From: Aliamphritea hakodatensis
GTDB lineage: Bacteria > Pseudomonadota > Gammaproteobacteria > Pseudomonadales > Balneatricaceae
Assembly: GCF_024347195.1 (NCBI RefSeq)
Contig: NZ_AP025281.1
Location: 2,728,001 to 2,792,000, forward strand
DNA length: 64,000 nucleotides
Reading direction: 5' to 3'
The position numbers and the translations under genes are program-made. This document shows, one piece after another, positions 1 through 9,508 of this stretch (positions are counted from its first letter, which is position 1; each line of letters begins with the position of its first letter). A model generated the notes under the pieces. It searched no databases, was not told where the DNA came from, and saw nothing but the letters and a program-made list of their open reading frames with translations.

Positions 1-726
1 CTGAATAACGAAGGGCTAAACAGCTTCCAGCTTGACCTGGATAACTCCGAATCTATTCAGCTGGCAACCGACTGGGTGCTGGAACAGACCCACGGTAAAC
101 TCTTTGCCCTGTTCAATAACGGTGCTTATGGCCAGCCCGGTGCAATCGAGGACCTCAGCCGTGAAGTGCTGAGAGAACAGCTGGAGACAAATCTGCTGGG
201 CTGGCACGAGCTTACCTGCAAGCTGTTACCGGTAATGCGCCGCCAGGGAGAAGGCCGAATCATTCAGAACAGCTCGGTGCTCGGTTTAATCACCATGAAG
301 TTCCGCGGTGCCTACAACACCAGCAAGTTCGCACTGGAAGGTTACAGCGATACCCTTAGGCAGGAGCTGGACGGCACCGGTATATACGTCTCACTGATAG
401 AGCCGGGCCCGGTACGCAGCGAGTTTCGCGCCAATGCCTATGCCAAATTCCAGGCCAATATAAACATTGAAAACAGCCCTTTCCGCAGAACCTACGAGGG
501 CGTTGTCAGCCGGCTGAGCAATGCTGACCCGCAAAAAGAAGATCCCTTTACACTCGGACCGGAAGCCGTACTGAAACGCGTCATCCACGCACTGGAAAGC
601 AAACGTCCGCAACCGCGCTATTACGTTACCACCCCCACTTACCTGCTGGGCTGGCTGAAACGTTTCGTTTCCACCCGGGTACTGGACAGAATACTGATCA
701 GGGCATCCGGTTCAGAAAACTCATAA
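1..726 (+). CDS. Short-chain dehydrogenase/reductase (SDR), 5' end cut off by the window
   Basis: The reading frame is open from the first base, so the start and the N-terminal glycine-rich NAD(P) loop lie outside the window. The visible part has the classical SDR landmarks: an NNGAYG version of the NNAG motif near visible residue 40, a catalytic serine in QNSSVLG, and the YNTSK catalytic Tyr-Lys pair followed by ALEGYSDTLRQEL. It then has the PGPVRSEF loop after the sixth strand. These residues make a cytoplasmic NAD(P)(H)-dependent alcohol/ketone oxidoreductase likely. The C-terminal part resembles the YbbO-type subgroup of SDRs, but the substrate cannot be told. A small monooxygenase-fold gene follows 32 bases later on the same strand and may be co-transcribed. 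Confidence 0.85.
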   Translation: MNNEGLNSFQLDLDNSESIQLATDWVLEQTHGKLFALFNNGAYGQPGAIEDLSREVLREQLETNLLGWHELTCKLLPVMRRQGEGRIIQNSSVLGLITMKFRGAYNTSKFALEGYSDTLRQELDGTGIYVSLIEPGPVRSEFRANAYAKFQANINIENSPFRRTYEGVVSRLSNADPQKEDPFTLGPEAVLKRVIHALESKRPQPRYYVTTPTYLLGWLKRFVSTRVLDRILIRASGSENS

Positions 727-758
727 CCCCCGGACAAAACACATCAGGAGCCACCGCA

Positions 759-1061
759 ATGTACGCCGTTATTTTCCGCGCCAAAGCCGCCAGACAGGAT
801 CAGGCATACAGTGATACCGTTGCCCGGATGCGGGAACTGGCCTTTGAACAATACGGCTGTCTGGAATTTGTCGCTGTCACCGAAGGAGATGATGAGATTG
901 CCATTTCATACTGGCCGGACGAAGCGGCGGTTTTGCGCTGGAAACAGGATCAGGAGCACAGCCTTGCACAGCAGTATGGCCGGGAAAAATGGTATAAGAG
1001 CTACCGGGTCGATGTTGTGGAAGTAAAACGCAGTTATGCCTTTAATCCACCGCAGGAATAA
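759..1061 (+). CDS. Antibiotic-biosynthesis-monooxygenase (ABM) fold small protein
   Basis: This is a 100-residue protein that opens MYAVIFRAKAAR. It has the pattern of the dimeric alpha/beta ABM superfamily: a first strand, a helix over roughly residues 18-32, then LEFVAVTEGDDEIAISYWPDE, and a histidine in EHSLAQQYGREKWY. Family members of this size (YgiN/YqjZ-like) are often small quinone or heme-type oxygenases or have unknown substrates, so no specific reaction is assigned. A good ribosome site (caggag) lies about eight bases before the ATG. It follows the SDR gene closely and converges with panD. The imperfect hairpin between them (about 1067-1091) has no T-run. Confidence 0.75.
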   Translation: MYAVIFRAKAARQDQAYSDTVARMRELAFEQYGCLEFVAVTEGDDEIAISYWPDEAAVLRWKQDQEHSLAQQYGREKWYKSYRVDVVEVKRSYAFNPPQE

Positions 1062-1106
1062 CCACAGGCAGGGTCGCCAGCGCGGCCCTGCAGTCAGAAC
1101 CGCCGC

Positions 1107-1547
1107 TTATGCCAGATCACTCATCTGGGTAGCAATCGCGTTCTTGATGCCGGTCAGGGTATTACGGCTGTGTAATTCAGCATCGCTCACCTGTTCGGCA
1201 TCATTCTCGTTACGGGCATTTTCAAAGTAACACAGGGTAGGTTCGAAGCCCTCTGCTTCCTGCTCATCCAACTGCACATACGCACAGATAATCAGCAAGT
1301 CCCCTTTATTCGCTTTGTGTGCTGCCGCACCGTTTACAGAAATGATGCCGCTGTTATCTTCAGCGCGGATCGCATAGGTACTGAAACGTTCGCCGTTATT
1401 AATGTTATAGATGTGTATCTGTTCATATTCGCGAATGCCGGAGCTGTCCAGCAGCTTACCGTCGATGGCACAGGAGCCTTCATAATGCAGTTCGGCATGG
1501 GTAGCAGTGACCCGGTGAAGTTTTGCTTTCAGAAATGTTTGCAACAT
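1107..1547 (-). CDS. panD: Aspartate 1-decarboxylase PanD
   Basis: PanD makes beta-alanine from L-aspartate for pantothenate and coenzyme A. The protein is a cytoplasmic, self-processing, pyruvoyl-dependent enzyme. Lys9 in KAKLHRV and the HYEGSCAID segment are present; cleavage between Gly24 and Ser25 would produce the pyruvoyl group. RFSTYAI and SVNGAAAH are also typical. At 146 residues it is about 20 longer than the usual 126, the excess being a C-terminal tail after the CYFENA segment. No panB or panC lies next to it. An AAGG ribosome site precedes the start. The family assignment is firm; the role of the extra tail is unknown. Confidence 0.93.
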   Translation of the reverse strand: MLQTFLKAKLHRVTATHAELHYEGSCAIDGKLLDSSGIREYEQIHIYNINNGERFSTYAIRAEDNSGIISVNGAAAHKANKGDLLIICAYVQLDEQEAEGFEPTLCYFENARNENDAEQVSDAELHSRNTLTGIKNAIATQMSDLA

Positions 1548-2006
1548 AGATACAACCTTAATCTTGCGCCACAGAATGTCTCTGCGGCTTTCCCAGGAAC
1601 AGCCTGATTTCAGAACTGTTCATCTAAAGTCGTGTCTGCGCCCGCACCGGTTCAGAACCCTCTGATCTGTTCTGGCACGATAAACGAACGCCGACAGACC
1701 TGCCCAATAAGTGCCGCCAGGCAACACTTCTTCACCGTCCGAAAACCGGACAGCGGTACTTCCGGCGCTGATTGTAACAGCTGAAAAAGGGAATAAAAGC
1801 GCTAATTTGTCGCTAAAAATCAACATATTGAACCATTATTCGGATTAGCGACGCATAAGCAATACCCACCCCACCAGCAATAAAATTCAAGTTGTTTTAA
1901 CCTTACTTTAATTTCATTCATTTTAACCTGAGTCGAAATCACCCAGCAGCTCACCAGAAGCCCCTAGAATAAACGCCTTTATCGACACGCAGTAACGGAA
2001 ACACCT
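1548..2006. other. Intergenic region between panD and metH
   Basis: This is a 459-base divergent spacer that should hold the promoters of panD (leftward) and metH (rightward). I see no convincing gene in it. An 8-base inverted repeat (gtcgctaa at 1809-1816, ttagcgac at 1845-1852) with a 28-base gap is the only clear symmetry. No SAM, SAH or cobalamin riboswitch core could be recognised ahead of metH. Confidence 0.5.
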
Positions 2007-5000
2007 ATGACAATCGCCCCTACCCAGCCATCAGCACAGAACATCACTGAGACACTTCGCACTGCACTTAAACAGCGTATTCTGATGCTGGACGGCGCCA
2101 TGGGCACAATGATTCAGCAATACCCACTCGGTGAAACGGACTTCCGCGGCCAGCGATTCAGCGACTGGCCAACCGACCTGAAAGGCAACAATGACTTACT
2201 GGTACTGACCCGTCCGGACATCATCCGTGAAATCCACGGGGCATTCCTGGATGCCGGCTGCGATATCATTGAGACCAACACTTTCAATGCCACGTCCATT
2301 GCCATGGCCGACTATGACATGGCGCATCTAAGCCAGGAAATTAACTTTCAGGCGGCAAAACTGGCCAGGGAAACGGCAGACCAGTTCAGCACTGCCGCAC
2401 AGCCACGCTATGTTGCCGGGGTACTAGGCCCGACAAACCGTACCTGCTCGCTTTCACCGGATGTGAATGACCCGGGTAAACGCAATGTTCACTTTGATGA
2501 ACTGGTAACAGCCTATACTGAATCTCTGCAAGGCCTGATTGAAGGCGGATCAGACCTGATCCTGATCGAAACCATTTTTGACACGCTGAATGCGAAAGCG
2601 GCGATATTTGCTTTCGATAAATACTGCCAGGATCACTGCCTGGATATCCCCCTGATGATCTCCGGTACCATTACCGATGCGTCCGGCCGGACATTATCGG
2701 GCCAGACCACAGAAGCATTCTGGAATGCCGTCCGCCATATCCGGCCGGTAACCATCGGCCTGAACTGCGCCCTTGGCCCGAAGGAATTACGTCAGTATGT
2801 GGCAGAACTGTCCCGGGTGGCTGACACCTTTGTATCTGTGCACCCCAACGCAGGCCTGCCGAATGCCTTTGGCGAATACGATGAAACACCGGCAGAAATG
2901 GCCACAGAAATCGGTGAATGGGCCGCCAGCGGGCTGGTCAACCTTGTCGGCGGCTGTTGCGGTACTACCCCTGAACACCTGAAAGCCATCAGGCAGGCAT
3001 GCCAGCAACATGCCCCCCGTCAGGTACCTGAATTACCGGTTGCCTGCCGGCTGGCCGGCCTGGAACCCCTTAATATTGATGCAGACAGCCTGTTTGTGAA
3101 TGTCGGTGAGCGTACCAATGTCACCGGCTCAGCGGTTTTCCGCCGCCTGATTAAAGCCGGTGACTATGAAACCGCGCTGGAAGTCGCCCGGCAGCAAGTT
3201 GAAAACGGTGCACAGATCATCGACATCAACATGGACGAAGGCATGCTGGATGCAGAAGCCGCGATGGTGCGCTTCCTTAACCTGATCGCCTCCGAGCCGG
3301 ATATCAGCCGGGTACCGGTGATGCTGGACTCATCCAAATGGGAGGTCATAGAAGCCGGTCTGAAATGTGTACAGGGCAAAGGGATCGTCAACTCCATCAG
3401 CCTGAAAGAAGGCGAAGCAGCCTTTATCCGACAGGCCAACCTGCTGCGCCGCTACGGTGCCGCTGTTGTGGTGATGGCGTTTGATGAAACCGGTCAGGCA
3501 GATACCTATGAGCGTAAGACTGAGATCTGCCAGCGTTCTTATCAGTTACTCACGGACACCGTCGGCTTTCCCGCAGAAGATATTATCTTTGACCCGAACA
3601 TCTTCGCGGTTGCCACCGGGATAGAGGAACACAACAACTACGCCGATGACTTTATCCGCGCTACCGGCTGGATCAAACAGAACCTGCCCCACGCAATGGT
3701 GTCCGGCGGCGTATCGAACGTGTCTTTTTCCTTCCGGGGCAATAATCCGGTCCGTGAAGCCATTCACTGCGTCTTTCTCTACCATGCCATCCGTCAGGGG
3801 CTGGACATGGCAATCGTCAATGCGGGCCAGCTCGCAATCTATGATGACCTGCCGGCTGAACTGAAAACCGCCGTGGAAGCGGTAGTCCTCAATACCTCGG
3901 ATGAAGCCACAGAAAACCTGCTGGACATAGCCAGCCGTTACCTGAATGACGACAGCCAGACAGATACCACCGAGCAACTGGCCGCCTGGCGGGAACTGCC
4001 GGTTGAAGAACGCCTCTCCCATGCGCTGGTAAAAGGGGTTGCCGACCATATCGAAGCCGATGTGGAAGAATGTCGCCAGCACTATGCCCGGCCAATCGAA
4101 GTCATTGAAGGTCCGCTGATGGCAGGGATGGGCATCGTCGGCGATCTGTTCGGTGCGGGTAAGATGTTTCTCCCCCAGGTCGTGAAGTCAGCACGGGTGA
4201 TGAAAAAAGCCGTCGCCTGGCTCATGCCTTATATTGAAGCCGAGCAGCAAGGCGGTAAAGTCCGCAGTAACGGTAAGATCCTGCTGGCAACCGTCAAAGG
4301 GGATGTTCACGACATCGGTAAAAATATTGTCGGCGTGGTGCTGCAGTGTAATAACTACGAAATTATCGACCTCGGTGTGATGGTATCCGGTGAAACCATT
4401 CTGCGTACCGCACGGGAAGAAAATGTCGACATCATTGGCCTGTCCGGACTGATCACACCGTCACTGGATGAGATGGTCAGTGTCGCCAAAGAAATGCAGC
4501 GCCAGAATATCAGCCTGCCTCTGATGATTGGTGGCGCAACTACCTCCAAGGCACATACCGCAGTCAAGATTGAACCGGGTTTTAATCTTGATCAGGTGGT
4601 TCACGTCAGCAACGCATCACGGGCGGTCAACGTGGCAAGCAGCTTGCTCTCAGAAACCAAAAAAGATACCTATATCAATGAGATAAAAGAGGAATATCAG
4701 GCGATACGGGAACGTTTCACGGAGCGACAGAAGCTGGGTCGCCGGGTCAGCCTGCAACAGGCCCGCGTCAATAAACTGGCAACGGACTGGGATACTTACA
4801 CCCCGCCGGTACCCGCACAGCCAGGGATTCACAGTTTCAGAAATTTTGACCTGAACAAGCTGACTGAATTCATCGACTGGACGCCCTTCTTCCGTAGCTG
4901 GGAGCTGGCCGGGCGCTATCCTGCCATCCTTAAAGATGAGGTTGTCGGTGAAGCGGCCAGCAAACTTTTTGACGATGCCACCAGCATGCTGGATGACATA

Positions 5001-5735
5001 ATCAGCAACCGCAGCATTACTGCACATGCCGTTGTCGGATTACTGCCAGCCTGCACACGGGATCATGACGATATCGTGATTTATCAGGATGAGCAGCGTC
5101 AGGAAATACAAGCCACCCTGCCCCAGCTGCGCCAGCAAATAGAAAAAACTGCCGGCAAGGCAAATCTGTGCCTGGCTGATTTCATCGCCCCTGAAGACAG
5201 CAACAGGGAAGATTATCTGGGTATGTTTGCGGTCAGCACCGGTCATGGCGTTGAGACACTGGTTGCAGGCTACGAAGCAGACAACGACATCTACAGCAGT
5301 ATTATGGTTAAAGCACTGGCAGACCGGCTGGCAGAGGCGTTTGCCGAATACATGCATCACTACGTACGCACAAAGCTGTGGGGTTACGCCAGCCAGGAAC
5401 AACTGAATAACGAAGCCCTGATCCGTGAGGAATACAGCGGCATCCGGCCAGCACCGGGCTATCCGGCCTGTCCGGATCACAGAATCAAAGCCCACCTGTG
5501 GGACCTACTGAATGTGGAACAACATACCGGCCTGACACTGACCGACAGTTATGCCATGTACCCGACTGCAGCCGTCAGTGGCTGGTATTTCAGCCATCCT
5601 CAAAGCCAGTATTTCGGTGTCGCCAAAATCAGCGAAGATCAGGTCGGTTCCTACGCTGAACGCTGCCAGATCAGCCAGCAGGAAGCAGAACGCTGGCTGA
5701 CCCCGAACCTTGGCTACGAGCCTGAAGAAGGTTAA
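2007..5735 (+). CDS. metH: Cobalamin-dependent methionine synthase MetH
   Basis: MetH transfers the methyl group of 5-methyltetrahydrofolate to homocysteine by way of methylcobalamin, giving methionine and tetrahydrofolate in the cytoplasm. The 1242-residue length fits the full four-module enzyme. In order: homocysteine domain with the three zinc cysteines Cys254 (GLNCALG), Cys317 and Cys318 (GGCCGTT); pterin-binding domain beginning near residue 360 (FVNVGERTNVTGS); B12 cap and Rossmann domains with DVHDIGKNIVG, where His768 is the lower cobalt ligand; and a C-terminal S-adenosylmethionine reactivation domain with RPAPGYPACPDH. It stands as a single gene and is closed by a strong terminator. 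A B12 supply is implied, and bluB is also encoded in this window. Confidence 0.98.
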   Translation: MTIAPTQPSAQNITETLRTALKQRILMLDGAMGTMIQQYPLGETDFRGQRFSDWPTDLKGNNDLLVLTRPDIIREIHGAFLDAGCDIIETNTFNATSIAMADYDMAHLSQEINFQAAKLARETADQFSTAAQPRYVAGVLGPTNRTCSLSPDVNDPGKRNVHFDELVTAYTESLQGLIEGGSDLILIETIFDTLNAKAAIFAFDKYCQDHCLDIPLMISGTITDASGRTLSGQTTEAFWNAVRHIRPVTIGLNCALGPKELRQYVAELSRVADTFVSVHPNAGLPNAFGEYDETPAEMATEIGEWAASGLVNLVGGCCGTTPEHLKAIRQACQQHAPRQVPELPVACRLAGLEPLNIDADSLFVNVGERTNVTGSAVFRRLIKAGDYETALEVARQQVENGAQIIDINMDEGMLDAEAAMVRFLNLIASEPDISRVPVMLDSSKWEVIEAGLKCVQGKGIVNSISLKEGEAAFIRQANLLRRYGAAVVVMAFDETGQADTYERKTEICQRSYQLLTDTVGFPAEDIIFDPNIFAVATGIEEHNNYADDFIRATGWIKQNLPHAMVSGGVSNVSFSFRGNNPVREAIHCVFLYHAIRQGLDMAIVNAGQLAIYDDLPAELKTAVEAVVLNTSDEATENLLDIASRYLNDDSQTDTTEQLAAWRELPVEERLSHALVKGVADHIEADVEECRQHYARPIEVIEGPLMAGMGIVGDLFGAGKMFLPQVVKSARVMKKAVAWLMPYIEAEQQGGKVRSNGKILLATVKGDVHDIGKNIVGVVLQCNNYEIIDLGVMVSGETILRTAREENVDIIGLSGLITPSLDEMVSVAKEMQRQNISLPLMIGGATTSKAHTAVKIEPGFNLDQVVHVSNASRAVNVASSLLSETKKDTYINEIKEEYQAIRERFTERQKLGRRVSLQQARVNKLATDWDTYTPPVPAQPGIHSFRNFDLNKLTEFIDWTPFFRSWELAGRYPAILKDEVVGEAASKLFDDATSMLDDIISNRSITAHAVVGLLPACTRDHDDIVIYQDEQRQEIQATLPQLRQQIEKTAGKANLCLADFIAPEDSNREDYLGMFAVSTGHGVETLVAGYEADNDIYSSIMVKALADRLAEAFAEYMHHYVRTKLWGYASQEQLNNEALIREEYSGIRPAPGYPACPDHRIKAHLWDLLNVEQHTGLTLTDSYAMYPTAAVSGWYFSHPQSQYFGVAKISEDQVGSYAERCQISQQEAERWLTPNLGYEPEEG

Positions 5736-5761
5736 GACGCTTTCCCCAACCGCGTCCCTTT

Positions 5762-5802
5762 GCAGCCACCGGCAAAGCTATTTGCCGGTGGCTGCCTTTT
5801 TT
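5762..5802 (+). terminator. Rho-independent terminator of metH
   Basis: A perfect 15-base-pair stem (gcagccaccggcaaa with tttgccggtggctgc) closes a 4-base loop and is followed by CTTTTTT, 26 bases after the metH stop codon. Confidence 0.95.
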
Positions 5803-5899
5803 CCTGACTACATTTTCCTACCCGTGAAAGACAAAGAAAAACGGCACCCCGGAATTAACCGAAATGCCGTTGCCGTGACCCGGGTGCCGGAGGCTTATC

Positions 5900-8095
5900 T
5901 TAGCTCAGATCAAACCGGTCCAGGTCCATCACTTTCGCCCATGCTGAGACAAAATCCGCCACAAATTTCTCACCGGCATCGGCACTGGCATACACTTCAG
6001 CAATGGCCCGCAGTTGAGAGTTCGAGCCAAACACCAGATCAACTTCAGTGGCAGTCCACTTCAGCTGACCGCTCGCACGGTCACTGCCTTCAATGACACC
6101 CTCCTCAGTTGCCGACTTCTGCCATTGGGTACTCATATCCAGCAAATTGACAAAGAAATCATTCGACAGAGTATCAGCCTGTTTCGTGAATACGCCGTGG
6201 CGGCTCTGCCCTGTATTGGCACTCAGCATGCGCATACCACCGACAAGAACCGTCATTTCCGGTGCTGTCAGGGTAAGCAGCTGCGCTTTATCCACCAGCA
6301 GTTCAGCCGCCGGACGCACATGGTTAGGCACGGCAAAGTTACGGAATCCGTCAGCAACCGGCTCCAGCGCACTGAATGATTCAATGTCAGTCTGCTCCTG
6401 CGTCGCATCGGTACGGCCCGGATTAAAAGGTACGCTGACAGCAAAACCAGCGTTTCCGGCAGCCTGCTCAATGGCTGCTGCGCCACCAAGCACAATCACA
6501 TCCGCCAGAGATACCTGTTTGTCATTAGCCAGTGAGCAGTTAAACGCCTGCTGCACACTGACCAGCGACTGCAGCACACCCTCCAACTGAGCGGGATTAT
6601 TCACACTCCAGTCTTTCTGCGGTGCCAGACGCAACCGTGCGCCGTTCGCGCCACCGCGCATATCGCTGCCGCGGAACGTGGCAGCCGACGCCCATGCGGT
6701 CGATACCAGCTGAGAAAGGGTTAACCCGGTCGCCAGGATCTCCGCTTTGATGTTCTGCGCATCCTCTTCATCAATCAGCGGATGAGACACCTCAGGTACA
6801 GGATCCTGCCATAACTGTGGTTCTGCCGGCACCATCGCCCCCAGACCACGCACGTACGGCCCCATGTCCCGGTGCGTCAGCTTAAACCAGGCTCTGGAAA
6901 ATGCTTCCGCCAATTCTTCAGGGTGCTGATGGAAACGCTGTGAAATCGGTCCGTACACCGGATCCAGTTTTAACGCCATATCAGCGGTGGTCATCATCAG
7001 CGGCTCCCGGCGATCAGCATCATGGGCCGCCGGCGCACCGGAAGACTGTGACGCTGCAGTCGGCGTCCACTGATGGGCACCGGCAGGACTCTTGGTCAGC
7101 TCCCACTCATAGCCTAATAACGCATCAAAGAAACCGTTATCCCACTGTACCGGGTTACTGGTCCATGCCCCTTCAATACCGCTGGTAATGGCATCACCAC
7201 CCTTACCGCTGCCCATGGTATTTTTCCAGCCCAGTCCCTGCTCCTCAATAGCTGCCGCTTCAGGCTCGGCCCCCACATGAGAAGGGTCACCGGCCCCGTG
7301 TGCTTTACCGAAAGTATGGCCGCCGGCCACCAGCGCTACGGTTTCTTCATCATTCATGGCCATCCGGGCAAAAGTTTCCCGGATGTCACGGGCAGATGCC
7401 AGCGGATCAGGATTACCATTCGGGCCTTCAGGGTTAACGTAAATCAACCCCATCTGTACCGCCCCCAGCGGATTGTCCAGCGCGCGGTCACCGCTGTAAC
7501 GCTGATCCCCTAGCCACTCAGTTTCAGGCCCCCAGTAAATATCTTCCTCCGGCTCCCAGATATCTTCACGGCCGCCGGCAAAGCCAAAGGTCTTCAGCCC
7601 CATGGTTTCCAGTGCCCGGTTACCGGCAAAAATCATCAGATCCGCCCAGGAAATAGCCTCACCGTACTTTTGCTTTACTGGCCAGAGTAAACGCCGGGCT
7701 TTATCCAGGTTACCGTTATCCGGCCAGCTGTTCAGCGGTGCAAAACGCTGCGATCCGGTACCGGCGCCCCCCCGTCCATCATGAGTCCGGTAAGTACCCG
7801 CGCTGTGCCAGGCCATACGGATAAATAACGGACCGTAATGCCCGTAATCCGCGGGCCACCAATCCTGCGAATCCGTCATGAGGGCATCCACGTCCTTTGC
7901 CAGCGCATCAAGGTCCAGTGCACTGAACGCTTTGGCGTAATCAAAGCCTTTATCCATCGGGCTTACTTGCGCCGTATTCTGACTCAGAATCTTAAGGTTC
8001 AGCTGGTTGGGCCACCAGTGACGGTTAGCGGTACTGCCGGTCGCCATTTGCTTATTTGCCCCGTGCATTACGGGGCATTTACCTTGTTCACTCAT
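5900..8095 (-). CDS. katG: Bifunctional catalase-peroxidase KatG
   Basis: KatG is a heme enzyme that breaks down hydrogen peroxide by catalase and peroxidase reactions. The 731-residue protein is full length. The distal site is Arg93, Trp96 and His97 in RMAWHSAG, and the proximal heme ligand is His260 in GGHTFGKAHG. The Met-Tyr-Trp cross-link needed for catalase activity can be formed by Trp96, Tyr219 (LIYVNPEGP) and Met245 (RMAMND). The second, inactive peroxidase-like domain follows to the C terminus. There is no obvious signal peptide. The 209-base region upstream is very AT-rich and contains several ATAG/CTAT words, but they do not fall at the spacing of a complete OxyR site, so OxyR control is only a guess from the family. 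Confidence 0.97.
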   Translation of the reverse strand: MSEQGKCPVMHGANKQMATGSTANRHWWPNQLNLKILSQNTAQVSPMDKGFDYAKAFSALDLDALAKDVDALMTDSQDWWPADYGHYGPLFIRMAWHSAGTYRTHDGRGGAGTGSQRFAPLNSWPDNGNLDKARRLLWPVKQKYGEAISWADLMIFAGNRALETMGLKTFGFAGGREDIWEPEEDIYWGPETEWLGDQRYSGDRALDNPLGAVQMGLIYVNPEGPNGNPDPLASARDIRETFARMAMNDEETVALVAGGHTFGKAHGAGDPSHVGAEPEAAAIEEQGLGWKNTMGSGKGGDAITSGIEGAWTSNPVQWDNGFFDALLGYEWELTKSPAGAHQWTPTAASQSSGAPAAHDADRREPLMMTTADMALKLDPVYGPISQRFHQHPEELAEAFSRAWFKLTHRDMGPYVRGLGAMVPAEPQLWQDPVPEVSHPLIDEEDAQNIKAEILATGLTLSQLVSTAWASAATFRGSDMRGGANGARLRLAPQKDWSVNNPAQLEGVLQSLVSVQQAFNCSLANDKQVSLADVIVLGGAAAIEQAAGNAGFAVSVPFNPGRTDATQEQTDIESFSALEPVADGFRNFAVPNHVRPAAELLVDKAQLLTLTAPEMTVLVGGMRMLSANTGQSRHGVFTKQADTLSNDFFVNLLDMSTQWQKSATEEGVIEGSDRASGQLKWTATEVDLVFGSNSQLRAIAEVYASADAGEKFVADFVSAWAKVMDLDRFDLS

Positions 8096-8304
8096 CGGCC
8101 TGATCTCCTGTCATTATTGGAATCTCCCCGCTATGCTCAGTACGGGAGTAATGAAACTATAGAAACAGATGGCGATTACGGATAATTAATTAATTTTCTA
8201 TATTTAATAGTTTTTTATAAATAGACGGGCTACAGGAGTGATTGACCCGGCTACCAAAGCCGGGCAGTATGCGCGCCTCTTATCTTCAAACTCAGTGAAA
8301 AATT

Positions 8305-8664
8305 ATGACCCAGCAAAACAACGACCAGGATTACAACGCCTTTCTCAGCGCCGTTGCCAACCAGAAGGAAGTCTGGATTCTTACCGATCAGCACGGCAGC
8401 GTAATGCTCAACACTGACGACGAAGACTGTGTGCCGGTATGGGCCAGCGAAGCAGAAGCTGCCGCCTGGATCAGCGACGAATGGAAAGACTGTGAACCGG
8501 AAGCCATCCCACTGAAAGTCTGGCAGCACCGCTGGACTGCCGGTCTGGAAGAAGATGAGTTCTGTGTGGTTGTATCACCGAAAGAAAATCAGGACGGTCT
8601 GGTAATTCACCCGGAAGATCTGGATGCAGACCTGAGAAAAGCAATTAAGAAAGCGAATTCGTAA
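8305..8664 (+). CDS. DUF2750 domain protein
   Basis: This small acidic 119-residue protein of the DUF2750 family has the typical segments VWILTDQHG near residue 23, VPVWASEAEAAAW near residue 46, and IPLKVWQHRWTAGLEED. Its function is unknown. It has no signal peptide or membrane segment, so it is probably cytoplasmic. Its leader contains a short hairpin (cccggc at 8246-8251 with gccggg at 8259-8264) without a T-run. It is divergent from katG and convergent with mtgA. Confidence 0.8.
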   Translation: MTQQNNDQDYNAFLSAVANQKEVWILTDQHGSVMLNTDDEDCVPVWASEAEAAAWISDEWKDCEPEAIPLKVWQHRWTAGLEEDEFCVVVSPKENQDGLVIHPEDLDADLRKAIKKANS

Positions 8665-8695
8665 CCACCGCTTTCCTGCCCATGAAATAGCCGGC

Positions 8696-9430
8696 TCAGC
8701 GCTGCAAACCGGCTACCGTGGCAACCCCAAGCTGCCGCATTTGCCGCATGATCCAGCGCACCCGCTGTTGCATATAATCGCTCGGGGCCGAGACATTAAA
8801 GCGGTAAGGATTCGGCAACACACTGGCCAGCAACGCCGCCTGACGGGCTGTTAACTGCTTAGCTGAACGGCTGAAGAAGTGCTGGCTGGCAGCCTCCACA
8901 CCATAGATACCCGGCCCGAATTCTACAATATTCAGGTAAAGCTCAAGAATCCGCTGCTTATCACACATGGCATCCATGATAACCGCCAGCCCGGCCTCAA
9001 GCCCTTTACGCACATAACTCTTTGCCGGCCAGAGAAACAGATTCTTCACCGTTTGCTGCGTGATCGTACTGGCCCCGCGGGTACGCTTACCCGCCTTACG
9101 GTCGGCCAGCGCTTTATCGATAGAATCCCAGTCCAGCCCGTCATGTTCGGGAAATAACTGATCTTCACTGGCAATTACCGCCAGCTGCATATTGTCGGAG
9201 ATATCCGCCAGATCAACCCACTGGTGCAGCACCGTTTCAGGATACTGATCCGGAGTATCGATCCAGCGCTGGAATTGCCAGGACCAGACCGGCGGATCAA
9301 TAAACTTCACACTGGCAACCAGCGCAAACGGCAACAGACACACCATCAGCAGCATACCCAGAACCCAACGCTTAAGGCGTAACCTGACGTGCTGAATCCG
9401 CTTTCTGATACCTGAACCTGCTAACCACAC
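8696..9430 (-). CDS. mtgA: Monofunctional biosynthetic peptidoglycan transglycosylase MtgA
   Basis: MtgA polymerises lipid II into glycan strands at the periplasmic face of the inner membrane. The 244-residue protein has one N-terminal membrane anchor (about residues 23-45), then a GT51 glycosyltransferase domain with EDQLFPEHDG (catalytic Glu), GASTITQQTVKNLFLW and ELYLNIVEFGPGIYGVEAA. It has no transpeptidase domain. The chosen start is GTG, supported by an aggtaggt ribosome site about eight bases upstream. It appears to be transcribed alone. Confidence 0.95.
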   Translation of the reverse strand: MWLAGSGIRKRIQHVRLRLKRWVLGMLLMVCLLPFALVASVKFIDPPVWSWQFQRWIDTPDQYPETVLHQWVDLADISDNMQLAVIASEDQLFPEHDGLDWDSIDKALADRKAGKRTRGASTITQQTVKNLFLWPAKSYVRKGLEAGLAVIMDAMCDKQRILELYLNIVEFGPGIYGVEAASQHFFSRSAKQLTARQAALLASVLPNPYRFNVSAPSDYMQQRVRWIMRQMRQLGVATVAGLQR

Positions 9431-9508
9431 GGCGATAAACCTACCTGACTGCTGTACAAAAAATCGCCATCATACCGGCTTATACGTCATACAGAAAGTG
9501 AATTCCGG

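Noticed and set aside
1620..1826. 68-codon minus-strand frame between panD and metH
   Set aside because: No ribosome site, no recognisable domain, and it covers the region expected to hold promoters.
1827..2006. Riboswitch before metH
   Set aside because: I looked for SAM, SAH and cobalamin riboswitch cores by eye and saw none; a covariance-model scan would be needed to exclude them.
8096..8304. OxyR site ahead of katG
   Set aside because: Several ATAG and CTAT words occur but not at the 7-base spacings of the four-part OxyR motif; not enough to report.
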